Below, piece by piece: positions 25,145 to 32,232 of a stretch of DNA of 45,977 nucleotides. Origin of the DNA: Blautia sp. (GTDB taxonomy: Bacteria > Bacillota > Clostridia > Lachnospirales > Lachnospiraceae); NCBI GenBank assembly GCA_022764275.1, contig JALERH010000136.1, forward strand, positions 1-45,977, given 5' to 3'. A program made the translations under genes and the position numbers. The notes beneath the pieces were generated by a model. The model was not told the origin of the DNA. It was given only the letters and a program-made list of their open reading frames with translations, and did not search any database. The stretch's first letter is position 1; every line of letters begins with the position of its first letter.

Positions 25145-25230
25145 AATCCCTGAGAAAACAGAAAAATCCCTCGAGTAATTTCGCAGCTGGATTGTTTTGA
25201 ATCTGTTTTCCAGGCTGAGAGGGGATGTGC
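25145..25230 (+). other. Possible structured leader segment upstream of the metG T-box
   Basis: CCTGAGAAAACAG near 25148 can pair with CTGTTTTCCAGG near 25203, and flanking ATCCC with GGGAT, enclosing about 40 bases. It may be an extra hairpin of the metG leader or unrelated intergenic structure. No coding frame is convincing in 25033-25270. Confidence 0.35.
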
Positions 25231-25269
25231 AGGAGCATATGGAAGATGGTTTCAGAGGGGCATTGCTGA

Positions 25270-25418
25270 AAATATAGTAAGCGATGACAGGATCGCCTGT
25301 TACAGCGAGGAGGTATGAAAGTACCTGGTGAGGTTTCGCGTCGTGAGGCCCGGAACGAAAAGAAGTGGTAACACGGGGAAATACTCGTCTTCTCATACAA
25401 CATGAGAAGGCGTTTTTT
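25270..25418 (+). promoter_or_regulatory. T-box leader of metG with terminator
   Basis: Stem I features are a GATGA turn (25283-25287), a CAGG/CCTG helix, CAGCGAG, and a hairpin AGGTA/TACCT leading into GGTGAGG. The T-box sequence itself is AGTGGTAACACGG (25364-25376), a variant of the usual AGGGTGGNACCGCGG. The terminator is CGTCTTCTCAT pairing with ATGAGAAGGCG (25386-25412), then TTTTTT. Uncharged methionyl-tRNA should stabilise the antiterminator and permit metG expression. The leader is short, and I could not place the ATG specifier codon with confidence. Confidence 0.82.
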
Positions 25419-25475
25419 ATTTCTTTTCCACTACGTTCTGCGTGTGAGATATTTTTTATGAGAGGAGATAGAACC

Positions 25476-27437
25476 ATGGAAAAACCAAAGTATTATATCA
25501 CAACAGCCATTGCGTATACATCCGGTAAGCCGCACATCGGCAACACCTATGAAATCGTATTGGCAGATGCCATTGCCCGCTACAAGAGACAGCAGGGCTA
25601 TGACGTATTTTTCCAGACCGGAACAGATGAGCATGGTCAGAAAATCGAGCTGAAAGCCCAGGAAGCAGGTATCACACCAAAGGAATTCGTAGATAACGTT
25701 TCCGGAGAGATTAAGAATATCTGGGATCTGATGAATACTTCCTATGACAAGTTCATCCGTACTACTGATGAAGACCATGAGAAACAGGTTAAGAAGATTT
25801 TCAAGAAAATGTATGCAAAAGGAGATATCTACAAAGGATATTATGAAGGAATGTACTGTACTCCTTGTGAGTCCTTTTTTACAGAATCCCAGCTTGTAGA
25901 CGGAAAATGTCCGGACTGCGGCCGTCCCTGCATTCCGGCAAAGGAAGAAGCGTATTTCTTTAAAATGAGCAAATATGCAGACCGCCTGATTGATTATATC
26001 AATACCCATCCGGATTTTATCCAGCCGGAATCCCGTAAGAATGAGATGATGAACAATTTCCTTCTTCCGGGCCTGCAGGATCTTTGTGTATCCAGAACTT
26101 CCTTTAAATGGGGAATCCCGGTAGACTTTGACCCGAAGCATGTGGTTTATGTATGGCTGGATGCCCTGACAAACTACATTACCGGAATCGGATATGACTG
26201 TGATGGGGATAGCACGGAGCAATTTAAGAAATACTGGCCGGCTGACCTGCACCTGATCGGAAAGGATATCATCCGTTTCCATACGATTTACTGGCCAATT
26301 TTCCTGATGTCACTGGATCTGCCTCTGCCAAAACAGGTATTTGGACATCCGTGGCTTCTGCAGGGAGACGGCAAGATGAGCAAGTCCAAAGGAAATGTGC
26401 TGTATGCGGATGAACTGGTAGATTTCTTTGGCGTGGATGCAGTACGATATTTTGTACTTCATGAGATGCCGTTTGAAAATGACGGTGTGATTACCTGGGA
26501 GCTGATGGTAGAGCGTCTGAATTCAGAGCTGGCAAATACACTGGGTAATCTTGTAAACCGTACCATTTCCATGTCCAACAAATATTTTGGCGGCGTGGTA
26601 GAGAATAAAGGTGTGACTGAGCCGGTTGACGATGAACTGAAATCCTTCATTCTGGCAGTTCCGGGCAAAGTAGATGCGAAGATGGAGAAGCTTCGTGTGG
26701 CAGATGCCATTACGGAAGTATTTGCTCTGTTTAAACGCTGCAACAAATATATTGACGAGACTATGCCATGGGCTCTGGCAAAAGATGAAGCGAAAAAAGA
26801 CCGTCTTGCAACGGTTCTTTATAACCTGGTGGAAGGCATCTGTATCGGAGCAGTTCTTCTGGAATCCTTTATGCCGGATACCACGAAAAAGATTCTGGCA
26901 CAGTTAAACGCACAGGAGAGAACTCTGGAGGATCTTAAGACCTTTGGTCTGTATCCATCCGGAAACAAAGTAGTGGAAAAACCGGAAATTCTGTTCGCTC
27001 GTCTGGATGTAAAAGAGGTTCTGGCAAAGGCTGCAGAGCTCCATCCGGCTGCACCTGAGGAAGAAAAGAAAGAGGAAAAAGAGGAGAAAGTCATTGATAT
27101 TGAAGCAAAACCGGAAATCACCTTCGACGATTTCGAAAAGCTCCAGTTTCAGGTAGGCGAGATCATTGCCTGCGAGGAAGTGAAGAAATCCAGAAAGCTT
27201 CTCTGTTCTCAGGTAAAGATCGGCAGTCAGGTGCGCCAGATCGTATCCGGAATCAAATCTCACTACAGTGCTGAGGAGATGGTTGGTAAAAAGGTAATGG
27301 TTGTGACCAACTTAAAACCGGCGAAGCTGGCAGGAATCCTCAGCGAGGGAATGATTCTCTGCGCAGAGGATGCGGACGGAAATCTTTCTCTTATGGTACC
27401 GGAAAAGGAAATGCCTGCAGGTGCTGAAATCTGCTGA
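25476..27437 (+). CDS. metG: Methionyl-tRNA synthetase with C-terminal tRNA-binding domain
   Basis: 653 aa class I synthetase. The HIGH motif is in SGKPHIGNTY near residue 15 and KMSKS spans Lys300-Ser304. The zinc-finger insert has paired cysteines (CTPC, then CPDC and a further CIP), the form that keeps zinc. The anticodon-binding helical domain follows to about 535. Then comes a glutamate/lysine linker (EEEKKEEKEEK), and residues about 545-653 form an EMAP/Trbp111-type OB-fold domain that binds tRNA and dimerises. The start ATG at 25476 follows AGAGGAG. An in-frame upstream extension from 25365 lies within the T-box and is not coding. It is regulated by the T-box at 25270-25418. Confidence 0.96.
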   Translation: MEKPKYYITTAIAYTSGKPHIGNTYEIVLADAIARYKRQQGYDVFFQTGTDEHGQKIELKAQEAGITPKEFVDNVSGEIKNIWDLMNTSYDKFIRTTDEDHEKQVKKIFKKMYAKGDIYKGYYEGMYCTPCESFFTESQLVDGKCPDCGRPCIPAKEEAYFFKMSKYADRLIDYINTHPDFIQPESRKNEMMNNFLLPGLQDLCVSRTSFKWGIPVDFDPKHVVYVWLDALTNYITGIGYDCDGDSTEQFKKYWPADLHLIGKDIIRFHTIYWPIFLMSLDLPLPKQVFGHPWLLQGDGKMSKSKGNVLYADELVDFFGVDAVRYFVLHEMPFENDGVITWELMVERLNSELANTLGNLVNRTISMSNKYFGGVVENKGVTEPVDDELKSFILAVPGKVDAKMEKLRVADAITEVFALFKRCNKYIDETMPWALAKDEAKKDRLATVLYNLVEGICIGAVLLESFMPDTTKKILAQLNAQERTLEDLKTFGLYPSGNKVVEKPEILFARLDVKEVLAKAAELHPAAPEEEKKEEKEEKVIDIEAKPEITFDDFEKLQFQVGEIIACEEVKKSRKLLCSQVKIGSQVRQIVSGIKSHYSAEEMVGKKVMVVTNLKPAKLAGILSEGMILCAEDADGNLSLMVPEKEMPAGAEIC

Positions 27438-27473
27438 AATCAGGAAACGAAAAAATCTTAATATAATATAAAA

Positions 27474-27510
27474 GCGGGGCTGACACATAGTTTGTGTGCA
27501 GCCCCGTTTT
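27474..27510 (+). terminator. Intrinsic terminator after metG
   Basis: GCGGGGCTG pairs with CAGCCCCG, with an inner CACA/TGTG pairing, followed by TTTT. It separates metG from the repeat region. Confidence 0.88.
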
Positions 27511-27551
27511 GGGATTATGGAGAGTCCTCTGCGGTTTTGATATTCGGTAAA

Positions 27552-27616
27552 TTCATTCCGAGCGATTTGGCAGTTTCATTCCGAGCGATTTGGGAATTTC
27601 ATTCTTAGCAATTTTT
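27552..27616. repeat. Three tandem repeats of exact 23-base period
   Basis: TTCATTCCGAGCGATTTGG begins at 27552 and again, identical over 19 bases, at 27575. A third decayed copy (TTCATTCTTAGCAATTTTT) begins at 27598. The four bases between copies differ. A regular spacing of about two helical turns is what iterated protein-binding sites look like, but no binder is identified. Confidence 0.75.
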
Positions 27617-27742
27617 TAATTGATTTCGTATAGCCGTCCGCCAGACTTGACATGAACCCTGTCAAGGCCAGATCCTTACGGGTGGCTGATTTTATCCCTC
27701 TGGCTCAGAAGCCTAAGAACAGTTGCTACTGTTCGAAACACT

Positions 27743-27996
27743 TTTGGGCATATACGAAAAAAGATACCTCGTTGGGGAAAATTTCTTGGGATTTTACGTT
27801 AAAATACAGCATTTTAGATGCCTTTTGTATCTACCGCAGGCAAAATGTGTTCCAAGACCCAGAAAAATGCAAAATTCTGGGTCTGGAGTATACTTATTTC
27901 TAACATAGAGAAATTTTATAGTAAAACTTGCATATTTCCACTGGAATTTCCGGGATATTGGGCCTGAGAGAAAATTGTGTGTCATATATGCCCAAA
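27743..27996. repeat. 12-base perfect inverted repeats inside the repeat region
   Basis: TTTGGGCATATA (27743-27754) and TATATGCCCAAA (27985-27996) are exact inverses 230 bases apart. They could be the ends of a small inserted element or arms of a long RNA fold. Confidence 0.6.
27853..27886. other. Hairpin within the repeat region
   Basis: GACCCAGAA (27856-27864) and TTCTGGGTC (27875-27883) form a perfect nine-base-pair stem that extends with CCA/TGG on the outside. No T run follows directly, so terminator function is doubtful. Confidence 0.55.
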
Positions 27997-28222
27997 CCAC
28001 ATACTATTTTGTGGAGTTTCCCTTATCGTGATACATGATTTAAGCCGTCCGCCGGACTTGGCACGAACATCATGCAGCGCCTGGATAGTCGTCCCACAAA
28101 ATTTGTGATTGAGCCATTAATTTCGTATATTATTGTATCGTATTTGAGTCGAAAATATGAGTGCTTCTGCACCTGGCGAGGTGTGAAAAACAATGAGAGA
28201 GCATACGTGTCAGGCTTCCTTC

Positions 28223-28251
28223 TTGACGGATTCAGCGAATTTCCTTATACT
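28223..28251 (+). promoter_or_regulatory. Promoter of moaC-mogA-MOSC-tatD
   Basis: TTGACG (28223-28228), exactly 17 bases, TATACT (28246-28251), 28 bases before the moaC ATG. The leader is too short for a molybdenum-cofactor riboswitch, and none was seen upstream. Confidence 0.8.
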
Positions 28252-28278
28252 GATAAGAAGCATGAAAGGGGATTTACA

Positions 28279-28782
28279 ATGAAACAGGGGTTTAATCATT
28301 TTGATGAAAACGGGAATGCAATTATGGTGGATGTATCCGGAAAGGCAGTAACATACCGGACGGCGGTGGCAGCAGGCTGCATCCGGGTTGGAAAAGAAAT
28401 TATGGATGCGGTAACTGCCGGAACTGTAAAAAAAGGAGACGTATTGGGTGTGGCACGGGTAGCTGGCATCATGGCGGTAAAGCATACTTCTGATCTCGTG
28501 CCTATGTGCCATCCGCTGCCTATACAGAAATGCAGCATAGATTATGAGCTGGACGAGGAAAAAGGTCTGATACGGGCGTTTTGTACCGTTAAAACAGAAG
28601 GAAAGACTGGCGTGGAGATGGAAGCTCTGACGGGAGTACAGGTGACATTGCTTACCATTTATGATATGTGCAAAGCAATTGATAAGCATATGGTCATGAC
28701 GGATATTCATCTGGTGAAGAAGACCGGAGGGAAGAGCGGAGATTTTATCTCAGTCGAAGAAGATTCCCACTTCTGTAAGTAG
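28279..28782 (+). CDS. moaC: Cyclic pyranopterin monophosphate synthase
   Basis: 167 aa, family length. It has [18 protein letters not shown] at the start, then [15 protein letters not shown] and [23 protein letters not shown], the MoaC active-site segments. It turns the MoaA product into cyclic pyranopterin monophosphate, the second half of the first step to molybdenum cofactor. The ATG at 28279 follows AAAGGGG. The longer frame from 28072 runs through the promoter and repeat. moaA itself is not in the window. moaC starts a short cluster with mogA and a MOSC gene. Confidence 0.95.
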   Translation: MKQGFNHFDENGNAIMVDVSGKAVTYRTAVAAGCIRVGKEIMDAVTAGTVKKGDVLGVARVAGIMAVKHTSDLVPMCHPLPIQKCSIDYELDEEKGLIRAFCTVKTEGKTGVEMEALTGVQVTLLTIYDMCKAIDKHMVMTDIHLVKKTGGKSGDFISVEEDSHFCK

Positions 28783-28862
28783 TGAGTAATAATAGATTCA
28801 TCTCAATGGGAGTCCAAGCATTTTAGGAAATAGAGAAAATCGAAAGAGAGGAGGAAAGATTT

Positions 28863-29351
28863 ATGAAACGAGTTGCAATTATCACTTCCAGCGATGCAGG
28901 ATATCGCGGGGAGAGAGAGGACTTAAGCGGACCGGCTATAAAGGAAATCGTGGAAAAGGCCGGATATGAAGTGGTATCTATGGACATTCTGCCGGATGAG
29001 AGAGCGATGCTATCCAGACGAATGGCGGAAATTGCGGATGAAAATCTGGCAGAGCTGATTCTGACTACAGGAGGAACCGGATTTTCGCCGCGTGATGTGA
29101 TGCCGGAGGCAACAGAGGATGTGATGGAGAGAAAGGTACCCGGAATCCCGGAAGCGATACGCGCTTACAGTATGACCATTACAAAACGCGCTATGCTGAG
29201 TCGTGCGACTGCCGGAATTCGCAAAAAGACACTGATCATCAACCTTCCCGGAAGCCCGAAGGCGGTTCGGGAGAGTCTGGAATATATAATCGAGGCATTG
29301 GATCACGGAATCGAGATCATGACAGGAGAGACGGGGAACTGTGCCCGATGA
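28863..29351 (+). CDS. mogA: Molybdopterin adenylyltransferase-type protein (MogA/MoaB family)
   Basis: 162 aa. It has the MoCF fold with ELILTTGGTGFSPRDVMPEAT, the molybdopterin-binding TTGGTG loop, and INLPGSPKAVRESLEYI near the end. It adenylates molybdopterin before metal insertion. MogA and MoaB cannot be told apart by eye, so the symbol is the likelier choice for a Firmicute that would otherwise lack the step. GGAGG lies upstream of the ATG. Confidence 0.9.
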   Translation: MKRVAIITSSDAGYRGEREDLSGPAIKEIVEKAGYEVVSMDILPDERAMLSRRMAEIADENLAELILTTGGTGFSPRDVMPEATEDVMERKVPGIPEAIRAYSMTITKRAMLSRATAGIRKKTLIINLPGSPKAVRESLEYIIEALDHGIEIMTGETGNCAR

Positions 29352-29399
29352 GGCCTGTTACAGAAATCTTGAAGTCGGAAGAAAGAGAGAAGGAGAGAA

Positions 29400-29840
29400 A
29401 TGGGAGAAATAATCGCAATCTGCATCAGCGAAAAGAGGGGGACCCAGAAAAAACGAATCCCAGAAGCTGAATTCGTGGAAGACTGGGGAATCAAAGGGGA
29501 CGCTCATGCAGGAAAATGGCACCGCCAGGTGAGCCTTTTGTCACATGATAAAATAGAAGCTTTTCGGGCCAGAGGAGCAGAGGTCGCAGACGGAGCCTTT
29601 GGAGAAAATCTGGTGGTGGAAGGTTTTGACTTTGCCAAAATGGCGGTGGGGACCAGATTTCGCTGTAATGATGTGATTCTGGAACTGACGCAGATCGGAA
29701 AAGAATGCCATAATGGCTGTGAGATTTTCAAAAAAATGGGCGATTGCATTATGCCCAGAGAAGGAGTGTTCACCAGAGTGCTTCATGGAGGAATTGTCCG
29801 TGAAGGAGATGAGCTGGTGGTTCTGGAAGAAAAGGAGTAA
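29400..29840 (+). CDS. MOSC domain protein
   Basis: 146 aa, a stand-alone MOSC (molybdenum cofactor sulfurase C-terminal) domain. Typical segments are EDWGIKGDAHAGKWHRQVSLL, FGENLVVEG and ELTQIGKECHNGCEIF, whose cysteine is the expected sulfur carrier. Such small proteins are thought to bind molybdopterin or deliver sulfur to it. The gene lies between mogA and tatD, with AAGGAG before its ATG and only two bases between its stop and the tatD start. That makes tatD part of the same transcript. Confidence 0.88.
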   Translation: MGEIIAICISEKRGTQKKRIPEAEFVEDWGIKGDAHAGKWHRQVSLLSHDKIEAFRARGAEVADGAFGENLVVEGFDFAKMAVGTRFRCNDVILELTQIGKECHNGCEIFKKMGDCIMPREGVFTRVLHGGIVREGDELVVLEEKE

Positions 29841-29842
29841 AG

Positions 29843-30616
29843 ATGATTTTTGATACACATGCACATTACGATGATAAAGCATTTGAGGCTGACAGGGATG
29901 AGCTGCTGAACTCTATGGAGGAATATGGAATCGGGCACATCGTAAATGTCTGCGCCTCTATCGGGGAATTTCAGAGAACAATAAGCCTGACGGAAAAATA
30001 TCCCTTTGTTTACGGTGCAGTGGGTGTACACCCGGACGATGCGGATAAAATGACACAGGAGACACTGGATGAAATCCGGCGTCTTTCTCGCCTGGAGAAA
30101 GTGGTGGCAATCGGGGAAATTGGTCTGGATTACTACTGGCATAAGGAAGAAGCGGAGCACCAGGTACAAAAAGAGATGTTCCGCGCTCAGATGGAGATCG
30201 CCCGGGAAGAAAAGCTTCCTTTTATGATTCACAGCCGTGACGCCGCACAGGATACCCTGGAGATTGTCCGCGAGTATATGAATGGCAGCATGTATGGGGG
30301 AATTATCCACTGTTTTTCCTATGGAAAGGAGATCGCGCAGGAATATCTGAAAATGGGGCTGTACCTGGGAATTGGCGGGGTCGTGACCTTTAAAAACGCA
30401 AAAAAACTCAAGGAGGTTGCAGAAATTGCCCCCCTTGAGCAGATTGTCCTGGAAACGGATTGCCCTTATATGGCGCCGGAGCCGTTTCGCGGGACGCGTA
30501 ATTCCTCACGGAATCTTCCCTATGTGGCAAAAGCGCTGGCGGAAATCAAAGGAATCACGCCGGAAGAGGTCATTGACGTTACAGAAAAAAATGCGAAAAA
30601 GCTGTTATCACTCTGA
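29843..30616 (+). CDS. tatD: TatD family metal-dependent deoxyribonuclease
   Basis: 257 aa TIM-barrel amidohydrolase. The metal site begins with His6 and His8 in DTHAHYD. AIGEIGLDYYWHK supplies the bridging glutamate, FMIHSRDA and IIHCFSYG the further histidines, and LETDCPYMAPEP the final aspartate. It acts as a 3'-5' exonuclease or related hydrolase in DNA repair. In many Firmicutes tatD directly follows metG. Here moaC-mogA-MOSC and an 840-base repeat-rich gap stand between. It ends five bases before the convergent CapA gene. Confidence 0.93.
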   Translation: MIFDTHAHYDDKAFEADRDELLNSMEEYGIGHIVNVCASIGEFQRTISLTEKYPFVYGAVGVHPDDADKMTQETLDEIRRLSRLEKVVAIGEIGLDYYWHKEEAEHQVQKEMFRAQMEIAREEKLPFMIHSRDAAQDTLEIVREYMNGSMYGGIIHCFSYGKEIAQEYLKMGLYLGIGGVVTFKNAKKLKEVAEIAPLEQIVLETDCPYMAPEPFRGTRNSSRNLPYVAKALAEIKGITPEEVIDVTEKNAKKLLSL

Positions 30617-30620
30617 ATGC

Positions 30621-32051
30621 TCATTCTTCTGAATCATTTCCATATTCGTAGCCACCCTCGTCTGAGTTATTGCCAGTCTGACCGGAAGGCAGGCTGGCAT
30701 AATACTGACCGGAGGTAATGGAACGGGTATCTTCTACGTAGTTCCCGCTTGCATCCGTCATGTTTCCGTCAGAATCAAATTTTACATCCAGAAGATCCGA
30801 TTGGGTGGATGGTGTTACATTCATGGACATGATTTCATCATATTTTGTCTGAAGATTCTCCAGGGAAAACTCATCTCCGATTATTTCCCTTACGCTGTGT
30901 CTGGATGCCAGATCTTCTGTGTAATCAGAGAGCAGGTATGGACTGTAATCACCGGTGTCATAGCTGTAATGCATCACAAGCGGTGTGATGGAGGCGTCTG
31001 TAATCTTCACAGAGGTCTCGTCTCCAGTCACAGTCTTCTGAATCGTAAAATTTGCCATTCCTCCAAGGAGCTGTTTTAAGGTTTCCTGTCCGGAAACGAA
31101 GTTTCCCAGGGAATAATAAATCAGCATATTATGGCCTTCGTCATCGGTGAGGTAACCAAATGGCTGCAGCACGTTTGGATTCGTACCAATGACAACGTCT
31201 ACACCATTCTTCATAAGAAAATTGGCCCATTGTTTTTCATATTCTGTGGGCATCGGTTCCTCTGTCTTGCCCCAGTTTGCGGAAAAGATCACACAATCTG
31301 CGGCAGCTTTGGCCTTCTGTACGGCATCTGCGACCTTTTGGGAATCAAAGATGTCGATCATATATTCTTTTTCCGTATTTTCATTACCGCTGGAAGGAAA
31401 CGTATAGTTAAGAAATGCAATCTTAATTCCATTAACCTCTACGGTTTTTATGGCATCTGCATCCTCCTGGGTTTCATGAATACCCAGCACAGTCACTTCG
31501 GGATGGCTGTTTTTCCAGAAATCAAAGGTCTGTGACAGAAAATCATATCCGTTGTCATCCATAAAGGCGGTGGCGGAGCTTACGACGTCAAAACCTGCGC
31601 TTACAAGGGCGTCTCCTATTTCTGTAGGGGTTGCGTAAGGCGCAGTCCCGCTTACCAGATCATGATCGCTGGTAAAAGGGGTTTCCTGATTGATCATAGC
31701 AATATCTACCGCCTGAATTTGGGATTTCATATTGGCGAAAACATGCTCATAATTCCAGAGACCGGATTCATACTGCCCGGACTGGAGAAGGCTTGGCTGA
31801 ACCAGATTGTCTCCGACAGCCATCACTGTAGCAGTGGTCACGGTTGGAGCTGCAGTCTGGGCGTCCTCTTCTTTTTTCTTCTGGGCTTCTGCGGCCTTTT
31901 TCGCTTCAGCAGCAGGTTTCCGTATCATATTGTAGTCCATCTGGTTAAAAACCAGACACAGGAGAACCAACACCACGACGGATGCTATAAAACTGATTTT
32001 AGAATTATTTTTTTCTCTTAAATTTAAAGGGAGGTTATCCTTTTTTTTCAT
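30621..32051 (-). CDS. CapA family membrane-anchored protein
   Basis: 476 aa. A short cytoplasmic start, one membrane helix (about 20-40), and an alanine/lysine-rich coiled stalk (about 45-65) lead to a CapA/PGA-capsule metallophosphoesterase-like domain (about 73-385). Its hallmarks are VMAVGDNLVQ, DIAMINQETPF, and IYYSLGNFVSGQ. The C-terminal 50 residues are low-complexity serine, glycine, aspartate and tyrosine. CapA proteins support poly-gamma-glutamate capsule synthesis in Bacillus, but no capB/capC partner is present, so the role here is probably another outside hydrolase activity. No convincing -35 was found, although TATAAT occurs on the minus strand at 32136-32141. Confidence 0.87.
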   Translation of the reverse strand: MKKKDNLPLNLREKNNSKISFIASVVVLVLLCLVFNQMDYNMIRKPAAEAKKAAEAQKKKEEDAQTAAPTVTTATVMAVGDNLVQPSLLQSGQYESGLWNYEHVFANMKSQIQAVDIAMINQETPFTSDHDLVSGTAPYATPTEIGDALVSAGFDVVSSATAFMDDNGYDFLSQTFDFWKNSHPEVTVLGIHETQEDADAIKTVEVNGIKIAFLNYTFPSSGNENTEKEYMIDIFDSQKVADAVQKAKAAADCVIFSANWGKTEEPMPTEYEKQWANFLMKNGVDVVIGTNPNVLQPFGYLTDDEGHNMLIYYSLGNFVSGQETLKQLLGGMANFTIQKTVTGDETSVKITDASITPLVMHYSYDTGDYSPYLLSDYTEDLASRHSVREIIGDEFSLENLQTKYDEIMSMNVTPSTQSDLLDVKFDSDGNMTDASGNYVEDTRSITSGQYYASLPSGQTGNNSDEGGYEYGNDSEE

Positions 32052-32181
32052 ATCATTGTCCTTTGCTGTACACGGAATTGTATGACGACAGATGGAACTG
32101 ACGGATCTGAATCATATGTGTTTCAACTAACCTTCATTATATCAAATTCTTTTCTTTAAAGAAAGAATTTATGACAGATAT

Positions 32182-32227
32182 ATTAAAAAAATTGTTCACA
32201 GCCGGAGCTTTTATGAAGCCCGGCTGT
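32182..32227 (-). terminator. Intrinsic terminator of the DUF885 gene
   Basis: ACAGCCGG (32198-32205) pairs with CCGGCTGT (32220-32227), extended inside by AGCTT/GAAGC. On the minus strand a run of seven T follows after GAACAA. It lies six bases after the stop codon. Confidence 0.85.
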
Positions 32228-32232
32228 AACAT

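Larger units (their letters stand above)
27632..28068. repeat. Gene-free segment bounded by 26-base direct repeats
   Basis: The direct repeats are 27632-27657 and 28043-28068. Both begin AGCCGTCCGCC and differ at three positions (A/G, A/G, T/C). They enclose 385 bases that hold two inverted repeats and no believable gene. Upstream of the first copy stands GATTTCGTAT and downstream of the second AATTTCGTAT. Together with the tandem repeats this looks like a decayed or non-autonomous mobile element. No transposase or target duplication was found. Confidence 0.6.

Noticed and set aside
25365-25475. 37-residue N-terminal extension of MetRS
   Set aside because: The frame overlaps the T-box and its terminator; the ATG at 25476 has its own ribosome site and matches the family start.
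27552-27616. Tandem repeats considered as a CRISPR array
   Set aside because: The period is 23 bases with only four variable bases between copies, far too short for spacers, and no cas genes are present.
27652-27903. 83-residue open frame in the repeat region
   Set aside because: No Shine-Dalgarno, lies across the repeat arms and the hairpin, no recognisable domain. I treat it as non-coding, though it could be a relic carried by the repeat.
28072-28278. Molybdenum-cofactor riboswitch before moaC
   Set aside because: The promoter at 28223-28251 leaves a leader of about 20 bases and no conserved riboswitch pattern was seen.
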